A stretch of DNA of 64,000 nt from Allacma fusca. Its lineage: Eukaryota > Arthropoda > Collembola > Symphypleona > Sminthuridae. The DNA lies in assembly GCA_947179485.1 (NCBI GenBank), contig OX359250.1, positions 44,179,450 to 44,243,449 on the forward strand. The letters run 5' to 3'. The stretch's first letter is position 1, and the number at the start of each line of letters is the position of its first letter. The notes beneath the pieces were generated by a model. That model searched no databases. It was not told the DNA's origin and worked only from the letters and a program-made list of their open reading frames with translations. A program made the position numbers and the translations under genes. This document shows positions 37,816 to 51,600 of this stretch, one piece after another.

Positions 37816-40563
37816 TGAAGATGAGTTGAGATACTCCAGGCTATTCCTAGCCTTTATGTAAACTCCACCTATTTCCATTATTAAAGATCAAAAGAAGGAT
37901 GGAAGGAAATCATGAGAAAATTTTTCCTTACACTATACCTACATTCCCTTCATTTAAGTAAAAACGTAACCGCTTTTGAATAAAAAAAAATCTTCCTTTA
38001 AACAATACAATATTTTCACTTTTCCTCATCCTATTTAAGCTTCTCATGCTAGGTTTTCAAGAATGAAGCTTTCTAATGAAAACTAACAATAATTAGTGTA
38101 TGGCTCCTTAGGAAAGATTCCCAAAGGCTGGGTAGCACTAACAAGTGAGCATAAGTGGCAATTTTCCTTGCTCAATTTTGGTAGCAGTCTCACTAGAAGC
38201 TCCTATTTTTGGTATTGCTGCCTGTCAAAGTTTAAATTATTTGAGGCAATTAATCCCCCTCCCCCCACAATTACTACATGATTTTCATGATTTTTAAAAG
38301 TATTATGCCATAGTCACCACACTATAGTTGTTCAAGTCTTGTGGCTGACTTCAGTCCTTATCACACATATAGGCAAGCTATTGTATATGGAATATACATA
38401 GTGTGGATCTATGGTCTCAGGCCTACATAGTATATTGAAACTATTGGGACATTATATTTCTGTACTTGCTAAAATAAGGGGATGCAGCATGCAAAGAAAA
38501 AAAAAGCTTCCGCTTCATGTATTTAACTCCATGATAAAAATACCACCTCAAAAACTTGAAGCCTCAATTGCTGTAGTTTGGACCGCAAGAAACCTGCTCA
38601 AAGGTTATGTAAGCCTAATAGTGCAGTAATTAACTGTAGAGGTAGTAACGTGATTGTAAATTGCAAACCTATTTACTCCATTTGGGCATAATAGCCCCTA
38701 CTAAAAAAAAGATGAAACCACTACTGAAGAGATACTCCCAGGGACTTATACATAGTAGAACATATGATGGGGATATTGCAATCAGTATTGTAAGGTTCCT
38801 CTTTGAGTGACTCCATATGATCCCAATGAAAGAAATAGACTTCGAAAACTGATTATAATTCCCATTATAACATTGAAGGGCTGTAACTAACCAGACTCTT
38901 CTCTTCGAACGGGCAAACGAATGAGCATTATGATGTTGAAATCCAACTTGAGGGGAATTAAAGGAAGACTTATTTTTTTTTTACTAAACATTGAAATTGT
39001 TTTGACGTTCACGTAATGTGAAAATACTTGATGTAAATAACGAAGCGTTATCTGGCACAACAAGGGCCACAAAGGAGTGCAAGGAGGAGGAAAAGCGTTT
39101 GAAATCTGAAGAAAGACTTGTCGTAAGAGGAAGAAAATGCTTATAGACTCAATACACACTCAGAGCTCAGATGACAGTTGCGTATATCTAGTCGGATGGG
39201 CTTCCAAAGTGCGACATATGGTATGGATGAGTCTGAAACGAAATGAGAAGTCGCCCAAAAAAAAATAAATTAACTGTTCCTTTGAACGACTACTATTTTC
39301 CTTTTATAATGAACCAGAGAGTCTTGCAACATGGGACAGAGCTCAGTGCTAGTTGACAAGAGTACTGGTGGAGTTTTGGAGGAACTTGGGACACAGGTCT
39401 AATTGCAAATGAAGTCAATTCGGATGACTTGGAAGCACGTCATAGTCATGATCAAACACAAATGATCTCTCAATAATTTATCCCTTGCATATATTCCTGG
39501 GCCTGCATCAAATGATTTTATAGCAGGAGTAAATGATGGAGTGGGAGTCCGTGTAGCGGTAGGTGCACTCAGTGGAATATACTCAAGAGGATATGACTCT
39601 GCTATGCATTGTTGCTTTTATTGTTAAAAATTAGTTAATATTTTATTGAGAGTCTCTGGTGTCTTCCGAACCCTACCCTGACCTCCTTGGTTTTTATGAA
39701 TGCTGTCAAAGGCTCTAAAACCACCCGAGAGGGTCTTACTGCCAGCTCATCCTGATTTATGAGTGCAAGGATATTCTTGTGTAGACAATAATGGATTTTC
39801 GCCCTCTGATAAGTCTTCCTTCAGTTGAGGGACTCGGGAGGTAATTGTTTGATTAGAAGTACCTTACCTGATGACACTCTACTGTTCGGAAGCACCTGAG
39901 ATATCCCTTTACATATGTGTAATGACACCACTTGACGAAAGACCATATCTCTTGAGTTAAGTATTAGGAACTGGAAGTGAAACTTGAGTTTAAGTTTTGA
40001 CTGCGAAGCGTTTATAGTTCATAAAACTATACAAATGCCACTTTGAAGAAAATTGGGGACAAGACAATTTCTATTGTGGAACAATCTTCTGTTTACCATC
40101 TCATACATCCAGTATCTTCCTTGTTAGCATCAGCAGCAAGGGATGATTCATTGCTCCAAGAATATAAAAAAAAAATCTGACGAGCATACATTAAGGAAGC
40201 TTTAGGTAATAAGTACTTATGGAGTCTACACACAAAGGTAGATACTTCAACTGACTGTGAGACACTGCCATCCTGTCTCTGTCTCCTTGACAAAAGTATG
40301 GCAATAAATTATTCATATGTCTCCCTTGACCCACACAGTTTCCTAAAAAATTAAAATAGAATTCGAGGATGTACACAATTTGATGGAATGAACAGTTTGT
40401 GAAGTCAAAATTTGAGGAAAAATTGGAAAATATGACGTGAATTGATTTAATGTTCTCTATTTCTAAAACTAAATTACTCAAAAGTACTTCTTCCAACTAT
40501 TTTCATCCAAAGTGAAAACTTTCCGCGAGGAAATTCTCAGATGAGCGATCGCACAGCAAATTG

Positions 40564-40758
40564 ATGCTTCTCAACATGTGTAAATACTTTCTCAAGAATA
40601 TTGAGATGCGTGTTGTCTGTTGTTGGTTGTTCGTGTGTGTGATATATTTTGTCCCTATCTATCTCCACACACTCACTATAGAGTGGACGATCCTTATCCT
40701 TAACATGATTTCCAGCGATAACTTCTTTCCGTATGTGATTCCCTTGGACAGACTCCCA
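40564..40758 (+). CDS. Candidate first coding exon, membrane protein, unrecognised
   Basis: Sixty-five codons from an ATG end exactly at a consensus donor, gtaagtaaag. The peptide has a hydrophobic segment (VVCCWLFVCVIYFVPIYL, about 17-34) after a basic start, like a type II membrane anchor, and then SDNFFPYVIPLDRLP. A phase-compatible 99-base open segment follows at 41413-41511 between gacag and gtttta. I recognise no family. The opposite strand is also open here, so this may be chance. Confidence 0.25.
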
Positions 40759-42563
40759 GTAAGTAAAGAGGGGCCATTTAGCACGGTTGGATTTTCTGAG
40801 GGAAAAGGGGAAAAAATTAAGCTGATTTAGTTTTAATTTTTTTTTGTCGAAGGAAAGAGCTCGTGCCTGGCAAACGTAATTTTTACGCATGTATGTTGAC
40901 TGGGCTTTAATTACATGTGTGTGGAATTCTATATAGGTATAATTACATATGTAGGCCTATAGTTCCCACTGAGACAGGGCTGGCACAACACACGTTCATT
41001 TAATTTAGCTTAACTTGTTGATTTGTGGTTTTCATCATTACACAAATCATGTTTTGAGCACATGAGCATACAGTACAGCCTCGACTACTAGCCCAACGGA
41101 AACTGTTTAACTCCTGTGGTAGTTACACAAAACACGGATAGAGTTTCCCCCGAGGGTGTGTTACCAGAAGAAATATGTGCTTTAATTTGGAATAATCGAT
41201 GCACGTTTATAGATTTCTTGGATTTTTTTCCTTAAAGATTACTGATTATTTTGGCCGTCTCTCATTGTCGGTCAAATCATATTGCGTTTTTTTTTATTTC
41301 CCCTTGAATAAGTAGATATGACATGCTTTACTCCCAGCCCTACAAATCTCAGCTTGTTAAGTAAGCATGGAGTTTCTAATTTAATTTTGGGATTGAGGAT
41401 TGAAATCGACAGGAAATTCTGTCCGTGTATAGTCCACACATATACAGTACAGTAGGAGAGAACCTACTAGATTTGTATCCTTCCAATGTGAATAACACCA
41501 TGATCATTCAGGTTTTATTTATTTGCTTTTATGAGCACGAGGAGAAAAAAGTACGCTCGTTTTTTTTTGTCCCTACCTCCGGTAATAACTCCCAATTTAC
41601 TGTTACTTAACGAATTGAATAAAAGCAAATGATAAAACCACCGAACGTTCCCTGACATAATCATTTCCCCCCATTTTAACGCTTTTACACCAACTCAAAT
41701 GACAACAAACTGAATTTTGAATTTCAAAGCAAGTCTCCAAAAAAAAAATCTCCATTGACATTCCCCTGTATTTGTAAGCCCTTGTCGCTTTTGCTCCTCA
41801 TCGTGGGATAGTTGAGCATAAAATGAGCTTTCCTTTTAAAAAATAGTCAAGGATTTAAATTAGACAAGGTAGTCGGTCGCCCCAAAGTAAGTTTTGAAAT
41901 GTCGCGAAGAGTAATTACTCTTTTTTTTTTAGGTAAACAAACTTATTTAGATGGAGGAAAGTGTAAAAGTGAATTTATCTGGGGAGATAATCATTGAGTC
42001 TAATATATTGTAGGAGCTTGTTGAAAGATGACTAAATTTTTTATGTTCTGCTGTGTAAATAAGAAAATGTTCTTTTAATTTCATTGCAGATTCCACTTAG
42101 TGACCGGAACCCATGAAGATTTCCAAGATCGTTCTGATACGACAGGAAAGAAATTGACAAAGTGGTGTAGAGTCTGAGGATTACAAAGAGAATTCCAAAA
42201 GGATGCAAAGCATTTGCTCTTACAGTCGTACAGATCTGCTGTCTAGTGTCTTGTGTTTGGAGGATTGACATCTATCTCCACCACTGGAGGAGACTTAACT
42301 TTTTTTTTTTACAAGTGAATGCGTGGAGTTCGTAAATAGCTCGACATAAAAGCAGAGACAGCTCCGTTGAAAGTTGTAATCCTACCTGTGATTACAGCAC
42401 AGAATCATTAAACTCTGCCTTTGCACAACCCAGTGGACTGATTCGTACGGAGTGAGGAATGTAATCAAATGTGGAACGGCAAAAGCTAAACAACAAGGAG
42501 GACTTTCTGTGAAATGCCAAATTATACAAATTTTACAAAGTTGTTAAAATCTAATGAAAAAAC
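40759..42563. other. Upstream region of the cadherin gene
   Basis: No confident coding sequence. Expected contents are the promoter and 5' UTR of the cadherin. A CATAAAAG word at 42345 is TATA-like but unsupported. A sequence at 41071-41101 resembles a pogo-type transposon end. Confidence 0.4.
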
Positions 42564-42663
42564 ATGAAGATACACATAAAGTTACGTCCGAGTCAACGGA
42601 GGAGTCTGTACAGTCTCTTTATCTTCTGTTGGATTACTGCTCAATGCCTTGTTATTTCTCATG
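42564..42663 (+). CDS. Cadherin exon 1: signal peptide
   Basis: An ATG opens MKIHIKLRPSQRRS, a basic n-region, followed by a hydrophobic core (LYSLFIFCWITAQCLVIS). The exon ends in CAT G before the donor gtgagt (phase 1). The left-over G plus GA at 60530 makes Gly34, so the phase fits the first EC1 exon. The link rests on signal peptide, phase and strand, not on transcript data. Confidence 0.7.
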
Positions 42664-45600
42664 GTGAGTGTCCTTTCCTAATGTCTAAGGATTGTGTTGC
42701 AAATTCTTTTTTAGCATTGATATCTACTACAGGCCCAAGTTAGACTAGTTAGAGCTGACTTGGACGGGACTTGGCTTATGGACTTTATATGGGCAGGATT
42801 TCTGTAGCTACAAGTTTTGAAGTTGTTTCCATTTGATATAGCACCGCTCGTCTGATTGTGAGTTGGAGAGTCTCATAGAGTCACCTCTGCTTAGAAATGC
42901 GGAACGAGGCTGATGGTGTTAGAGGGAAATGTTGTAGCAATTTCCCATAAAAAGAATTTCTCAATGTACACTTGTGAAGTTATGAATCAATTTATGTGCA
43001 GTTGGCATATGAAGCGTGTGGTATGGTTGTAAATCACAGTTTCAAACCAGCATTATTTATATATATATATATTCTAATTAACGGCAAATGCATGATCAAA
43101 TTTTCAGGTAGATTTTGTACTCTCCTACAGTTTATATAGATGATGGAATGGCTTGAGAAAAAAAAACGTTGATTGCAGCACTTTTGTAGCCGATTGGGAA
43201 TTTTAATAAAAGGAAATATTCGGATTGCGCAAGGGAATTCCACAAGTCAGTAAATCAGAGCTGTCATGTAAGTCTAGCGGTAAGAGCCTTTTGCCACAGT
43301 GGACGTCAGCTTATCATTCGAAGGTGTCACCAAAGATGAGGGGCTATATCTGTCCAATCTTTAAAAAAAAACGGAATCAAGTGTCCAATGCTCCTGCCTC
43401 AAAGAAAATCTCTTTCGCTTTGGATCGGTTTTCTATTCCGCAATTTTCCTTCAAATGATGTGTTGCTCATTTTTCCATGCATTGTTGCGTCCGGCGTTGG
43501 TTATGGGAGTGAGAGAATTCTTGGATTGAGCGGAGATGTAAGTATACATATGGGATGTGGATGGACTGTGGACGCTCTCTTGTACACGTTTGTTCGTTCA
43601 CGATGAGCAATGTTTGGGCTTATTGTGAAGTGCATTATGAGGTGGATAATGCTCCAAACACTTTGAGAATGTTGATTCATGGTACGGCATGGGCTGGCTT
43701 TGAAAATGAGCTTGGAGGCATCTTCATTTAAGAATAGGAAGGATATGTTTGTCTCGACATGTTTATTGTCAAAAAGGCTATCCTATCTAATCCGTAATGC
43801 TCAATTCCACGCTGACTTTGTGACGATTTACATTTTACTGTTTTTGGTGCATGTCGCTGTCGTCCTTTTTTTTCACTTGAGTTGACAATTGACGAATTTC
43901 TCTCCTCACTAACAATTCCTCAATTGCGGAGTACGAGTCCAAATGCCCACATGCTCACATGTGAATTTCTTACAGAATGGTTCTATTTTTCTTCATGATT
44001 TGGGCTGATGAATCCCGGCTTCAATATTCAGAGGCAACACAGATCTAACTCTAGGCGTAATTACATGTATGCCGTGAGACTTCCATATTTCCCTTACATT
44101 TTTACCCAGTGGTTTACATTCTTGACATCCCTTTTACCTACAGTAATTAATTATATTCGTGAACTGCAATAATTTGATTTTCATTCCTCATTTCCGCTCC
44201 TCTAGTCCTTTTAAAGTTTACATATTTCCAAAAATCTCAAATGCACAAGAGCACCTGTATTTATTTCAAGATAATATCTCAACAGCATTGACTCGACTCT
44301 GTAGCACTATAGCTATAGGTGTACATGGATAGCCAAAATTTCCCTTTGGTTTTTGATTTGAAGCAAAACATGATTTTATTCCTTTAAGACGTACACCTGG
44401 GACCAAAATGTCCCTTTCCAGAGCGGAAGAGACGTCTCTGGTAGACTAATGGTCTTTTTACAGTATTTTACGAGGGTGACTCTCGTGCAAGGGCTAAAAT
44501 TGTGATGATGAAATTCCCCTATTGAGACTACTCTGGTCGTAATGAGTCCCAGATTAAATAACATTTGAGACGGGCCCAAGTACCGTACATAAGTTCTTTC
44601 TGCTTGACACGCTGGTCCTTTGGGTTGACTACAGTGGAGCTCTCTGCTATGGTCGAAAATCCTAAGGGAAATTTAATGATGTGTGAAGGGTGCCGATAGT
44701 TGCTGTTGCACAACATTACCGAACTACAACTTAGCAAAGTAAATCTGTGCCAGGAGAAGAGGAGTGAGAAAAATGTGATCCGTGTAAGCCGTAGAGATGT
44801 ATGTACATAGCTTGTGAGCCTCGAACCTAATGGAGTACCGACAAATGACAGCCACACAGATGTTCATCAGTACATGGGAAGAAAATGAATCGTTTGTAAA
44901 TGAATGAGTTTCGGAAGAATGAAATTCATAAATCTTAAATTATTGCACCTAGATATCATACAATAAATTATTCAACTTCAAATTACTAAGCAATGGGTAT
45001 TACTCTATGTGGTAACTCCATCAAGACGAAAGAGATTCTGTAAGCTATGAGCTCTGTGTTGTTGTGTTGGAAAAACGGAAAACTGATTGTGAGTTCATAG
45101 TGTGGCCGTGTGTTTAGTATCTGTAGATCAGTTCATTTTAAGATGCAATATAGCAACATGGCGGATTGCATGCACCAGATCCGATCACTGAACCGTTTCA
45201 AAGAAAAGGTAGGAGGAAAGCCTGTATACACAGATACATATATCTATAGGAAAGATTTTTAGTGCTGTTCACATTTTAGGATCTTGTACAAGCACGAATA
45301 TAAAATGTCTAAGTGTCAGCCTTGATAATCTTCCAAAGGCCTCCTTTCAAATGTTTTCCTTTTACCCTAAGGCTACAATGCTCAAGTTACATACAGTAAG
45401 GTGTTTTAAAGTTAATCCTACACTCTGTACTTATAGCTAATTGTACGAGAGAACTCACAAATTTTAATAACAAACAAAAGCCGTACATGAATATGCTTCT
45501 TGTATGAAACCCATGGCTGGCTTCTTTTCAGCTTTTGTTTTTCTTATGGTTTACCATTAATAAGGCATTATTGAGTGTGCCTTAAAAATTCACATTTTAG

Positions 45601-48600
45601 GGACCACTACACTCATGTACATACACAGACACTCACAATACATCGCGGTCTACTATAGAGCTTTACGCTACTAATTGTCAGGTGCAATATTGCAAAGGAC
45701 GTATCAATGACAAGCAACTTATCCCATTTTACATTGATTTCGGGTGTCCTGAATTAAATTCATACTTTCAATTATTCATGATTTGTACGAGCTGTCACAA
45801 AGTATCACGTAACAAATAATCGAGAGAACTGTAAGATTTTTATAGGGGAACTACAGAGCATAGACTAAATTGTTATAGGATGTTATAATGCAAAGGATTA
45901 TAGCTATAGGTATATTTATATAGATGTATACCCCTCAATACTATTTTGTAATTAAATTGTCCACACTTTCAACGGATTTCACACAGCCCTCGTCCTTCAG
46001 AGGGAATTAATCCTAAAAATTTGGGACTGTGCTCTCAACCATGAGACGGGCATTTAGTCATCCTCAGCAATTAAGTAACAACTAATATTAATTGTCAATG
46101 ACTCAGAACCTGTGTATCCTTTAATTGGGCCCAGTGTCAGAGCTGGCCGTTTTTCTGGGGCAAGTGTAAATCTACATGTGTTGTGGTCTATTTTTGGGAA
46201 GTGTACAGAATCCATTGGGGTATACAACACTAATCTAATTAGTCAAAGTATAATCTCTACAGAGTCTCCGGCCCATACTTCAAGTGACATTTTCGAACCA
46301 TTTGTTATTACTAGTATGGACACTCTCCCAGGGAGACTTCGACTTTTTGTTTTACAAATGGGCTGTGTTCGGAGAGGCCCAAGAGGGAAATTATGCTAGT
46401 CATCGGTGACAAGACTAATTAACAATGGATTTTTCTCAACTTCCACAGAGTAAAAGTAGGTAAAAGATGAGGAGGCATTGGTTCATAGGCACCTGCAGTG
46501 GAACAATTTATTGTTTACATTGCGTGCCAAAAGTCATGATTTACGAACTTGTCAACAGCCTCTAAGTTAGTCCTTGTCAAGTTGACATCCTTCCTCAGCC
46601 CCACTGCGACTACGTATGTATATGAGGACCGTGGAGCTCAAGAGATGTTTACAACAGAGTGCCCCACGAGAGTTCAATTCGAAACACTCTGTACTCAGAA
46701 ATTATTTTTTCTGGGAGATACATAGTCAATAAATTATTCTTGTACAGGGTTGTGTGGATCCAATGCTACATTAACTTGTGAAATGAAAGTGACGCAAATA
46801 GATTTCTTTCTATTATTTAGGAATGACGGTTTTTTGAGAGGGTGAGGCAGAATGATAGGAGTAATGCAAATATTTGTACAAGGCCCCAGAAAAAAAAATA
46901 GTGTCACACGAATCCCCCGAAAAATTTCTCTCCCAGCGACATGCTAATTATCCAAAAAAGATTGGAGAGCAGGTTGAAACAATGGCATTGTAATGCGGCC
47001 TGATGTCGCACGTTTTATTAATTTACAGTTTGTAATTGTTTAACTCGAATTTCTCACCTTCCCATAGTAGAAGTGCACCTGTCCTAAGAATGTAGACTGG
47101 AAGAAAAGAATTATTAGTAGCCTTCACCCTTATTCGCTACAGTCCGTTTCAGATAGATAGATACTCGTGAGCATAGCCCAGCCTTCTTTGTAGGAGTTTC
47201 GTACAAAACAAAACAGGCAATTTCTTAAGTATCCACAGATAGATACATACAATTATGTAGATATACGTTGTTGTTATTTTTGTTTGGTTGTAAGGGTTCA
47301 ACACCCAGTTCCGGTTTAGTGGAACACACTTCCTAGCTCAGCTCTCTGCAAAAACAAAATGATTGGTTCAAGGAAAATCCATTATCTCTGCATGGCCTAA
47401 ATCCATGTATGCCACAACAATAACAATATAGTAACAAGAACCGATATTAATGTTCCTTCCAATGTTCTCCTATTTTATGACTCTCCACCAGTTGCATTGG
47501 CATGTCTGATGAAGACCCTACTTGGAGGAAATGAAACGTTTAGGAAAGTAAAAACTAATGTGAGGATGAATGAAGATAAATTTAAGTGAATAAACGACAG
47601 ACGGGTGTCGTTGAGTCCCCGAGGGAAGAATAACAAATGAAAAGCATATTTTGTGGTATGATGTTATGTATAATGAGAAATATACAGTTTTTTTTAATTT
47701 AGTAAAAAATGAATTACCGTCAGCGGCCCATTACTGCCGAATGAAGTTCTGAAACGTGTCCTTACAGGTTGTTGATGGGTTCACATATGTATGTATAGGG
47801 AAGGGAAAAGGATTGAAGCCGTTCATTCCCGTAAACCTATTAGGAGAAGATGCTGGGCTTGTTCTAGATGTGACAGGTGGCTCAATATGATGACAGGGAA
47901 GTATCTCCAGAAGAGAATTCTACGTTGTCAAGTTGACAGTCCCAGGAGAGTACGTTGGGATAATTACTACCTCTGATTAACACTCATGTTTTGTTGACCT
48001 GTTAATGTTGGCGAAGCTCTGTTTTTACCGTGTACCGTACGAAAAAAGTACGGTTTAAAAAAATACCAAGCAATCAAGGAAAGATATTTGGGCGTATTTT
48101 CGAGAAAGTAGAGATAGATTCTTCACATTTACTCAGTTTTTGAGATGGGATTTATATGTACATGCCTTTTAGCTGGATTTCCCTGGTTATTGTTAAAGAT
48201 CCTATGGGTCTTGTCTCGTTGTTGTCAGTCCTGTATGTATGTACATGCAGGATATTTCATTAGACTTCCGCTTCTCTATCTGTAAAAGCTTGGGAGGTTG
48301 GGATTTATAAAAAAATACTCTTGTTCAAGGACTCAAAGCTCGTGTGACATTTTCATAATTGAGGAGTCTGTGTTTTAAAATATTGCTCACATGATGAGAC
48401 TCTTGTGTGTACGGATGGTTTTTACTGTTCCCCCCCCCCTATAACAGGGGAATGAGTGAGTGGTTCAGAAAACTTTTGAGGGATTATTTAGTATTCTACT
48501 AACAGTTTCACAGATGATTGTAGGGAGATGAGACAGAGAATTCCTTGCACCAGCTCGTAATCCTAACGGTGAGCTAAGTATCTCAATCAGTATCCCAAAG

Positions 48601-51600
48601 TCCCAAGGAACTTTTTGCATGAATTAATCGCTACTTTAAGTTTTTTTTCCCCCTTGCGTTGTCAACGTCTGTTGAACTTAATGCTGGTTTTTCACTGTTC
48701 CTGCATAATTTTTCCAACTCTGGGTCTCTCAGCCTCTCGACTATCTACTTATAGAGACAGAGAGAGAGGAAAAATGCTCTGCTTCCACCCTTCCCTACAC
48801 TTTTAACACCATTTGTGAGGAGAGGGCTCTCTATACTGCATATCACTTCCTATTGGTCTCATATTTACATGTGATTGTATTTATATGCAGTATGATACCC
48901 AATTGTATTTGGGAGTTATGAGTGTATGTATATAGTAGATCTTGTCAAAGTCATGATTTGGTTTGGTAGCAAAAGGGCTGACGTCGTGGTTGGTAGTTGT
49001 TCTCATATGATCTACAATCTGCATGTATGGAGACTCCATGTATTACAACACTCAAGGTACATTCCACTCCAAAAGTAGGGAAAATTTGTGAGACCCACCT
49101 GAAACTCCGCTTAAGTTGCATGCAAAACATTTTTCCATTAAATTAACTTAAGCTATCATCTGCTCTTGGCTTACATTTCAGTTTACAATGTACTCACTAT
49201 ACACAGTACAAGACACGGACACTACAAGACATGGATATAGACACCCCCATGCTCTGTATTTAACTAAATGTTTTAACCTGAAAGCCTTACGATATATGAT
49301 ATATGTAATTACATACAAGTATAGATATCTATATGGAGACAAGATACATAATTACCTGTAACAGAGCAAACCATACTCTCAAAGAAACTGTTGAGCTTCT
49401 CGTACTGTAACGTTTTCTTGGTCTGGTGAACTTGGATCTTAAGAGATTTTTGTAGCCACACTGTTAATCCCATAATACGACCAGGAACCTCAACTCCCTC
49501 ATACAAAGACTCTTGCCTTTTCCGAGGATACAGATATACATAGATATGTATATTACTCGTCGGAATCTCAACTTCTGTATGAAGGGGAGTTTTCTTGACG
49601 ACGACTTGAGGAAGAGCATCGTGCTAGTAATTTATCTCTAAATTGTAAGTCATAATTCAATTTGTCCTTATCTGATCCCTGTCGGATATCTAACTAAATC
49701 TGAAATATATGTGCTTCATGGGGATAAATTAATTTTGAGTAAATGCTGTAACTCCCTCTGAAAGCAAAGTCAGAGTCATTACTACTTCTCCCAAACTGTT
49801 TACATTCAGAGGCTGTGCCAGCCAGGAATATTTGAATGACTTTTTGTTTGCTATCAGACCAAATTCAATGGCAGGTATTAAATGTCCGACCTTATCATTT
49901 CAGTGTCAGTAGGATTTGCTTATCACACGTCATTACTATGAGGTACTAGTTTGGAGTAGAATGCACAAAATGGTAATAAATAATATTTATTTAATAATAT
50001 AATAGGTTGGAAAATATTGGCAAAAGTATGTTAGCTTTATTTTTGGGGCTGACAAAACGTTTTCCCTTTAAATTACTTTCATCAAAGCGCACATAAACTT
50101 GCCAAACTCCTCTCGAATACAATCACGCCGAATAGATTAATTTTTCTTTGTCAGTCATCGTACTCGAAATGATTGCGATGAGTGAAGGATTTCTCAGGTA
50201 AGCATCCATCTCCTGCTCATATGCCCTGTAAATCTGTGTGTGTGTGTGTGTACTGATGGGATTTCTATAACAGTCAAAGACAAAACATTTTCTGAGTATA
50301 AATTTTTGGCATTCTCTCCGCGTCTGAGTTTCGGAAGTAAGGCAGGATTGAAATGAAATTATGTGCTGAATATTAAATTACAGCTTTTAGCATACCTCAC
50401 GCATGCTATCGCGTGTGTCCTCCTAACGCCAATTTTATGCTCAAATTTTAGATTATCCTCTTCAACTAGGCCTACTCTATACATCTTCAAGGGTGATAGA
50501 AACTACTTATACATATGGGGAACACGGTGTCAGGCAGAACATGCAACTGGAATTTAGTCTTCCTCATTTCCTTCCTCTCATTCTTTTTAGGGACTACATT
50601 TCCATTTGTCACATATTGTGTGAAGCGGATAATTCCTGCGAAATCGTAAACATTAGATTAGTCCGCAATTCCTTTGCTGATAATGACAAGTAAAATGTCT
50701 GTCCGACCTCAGCTGTCCACACTGATGCAAATCTTGCCAGACATATGTCTGACCTTTCCAATTTAATCCTTCCCTGACCTTTGAGTAATTATGCGTACGT
50801 GTTACTTTACACCTGGTCAAAACTCCTCTGTATTTTATGATTATATGAGTGACTTTACAGATACTGTAGTTAGGCACTCATTATACAAGGAATCCATCGA
50901 AAATCGGATTAGCTGACTTTGTACTCGACCCGTCGACACAATAAATTATAAATTATGACCCTCATGACATCTGACCAATATATGTTCTGGGGTTCAGTGA
51001 GAAATTTAAATTACAGTGAAAATCCGAAGGCTGGGACTTGGCAGTAAGTATAAGTAGCTGCAACTGAGAAATTGTTTACAGTCATCAAATAATCCACAGA
51101 GAATTTTGCATCCATTGACTTTGCCATTTTAAGCAGGGCTGGGAGCATGCCTTGGAAATTGTTTTAATGTGGAATAGGAAATTAAAATGATTGAGTCGTT
51201 GATGTAAGTTAGATATGGGAGAGCTGGATTCAATTTTCCCGAGTGTAATTATAAACATAGTGTGACTCCAATGATAGTACTATTTTGCAAGCCTAGATTT
51301 TTGGTGCTTGTGTGAGACTTGTAACGACACGATAGATATGTAGTTTTTTTGTCATTAATTTCGCAATTTAAAGTTTAACCCACATTATCTTGTCAGATTA
51401 TTAACTTTTCTACTGTCTTCCTTCACACTCTTTTCATATTCTCTTTCACTTGAGATCCTCGTGGTCCATATATTATGGAGAAACAATTATTGTCATTTTG
51501 TCCCCACCCCCCCCCTGTGACTACTGTGCATACAATATTATTTTATGTATATTAATTATTTATATACATCCCTGTAAGTCCTGCCGTATGTACAGCAAGC

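Larger units (their letters stand above)
24300..40560. other. Long region without a confident gene
   Basis: About 16 kb separates the TTD14 3' end from the next coding candidates. No family motif was recognised on either strand. Open frames are short and many overlap on both strands, as expected by chance. Individual repeats inside are listed separately. A minus-strand open stretch at 37268-37483 starts with a hydrophobic leader-like segment but has no supported continuation. Confidence 0.5.

Noticed and set aside
42345-42352. CATAAAAG as a TATA box for the cadherin gene
   Set aside because: A single degenerate match in AT-rich DNA, with no initiator that I can support. The transcription start is unknown.
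47791-47976. Cys-containing frame with CWACSRC, suggesting a zinc-binding segment
   Set aside because: Only one CxxC pair is present and there is no further ligand set, homologous context or splice support.
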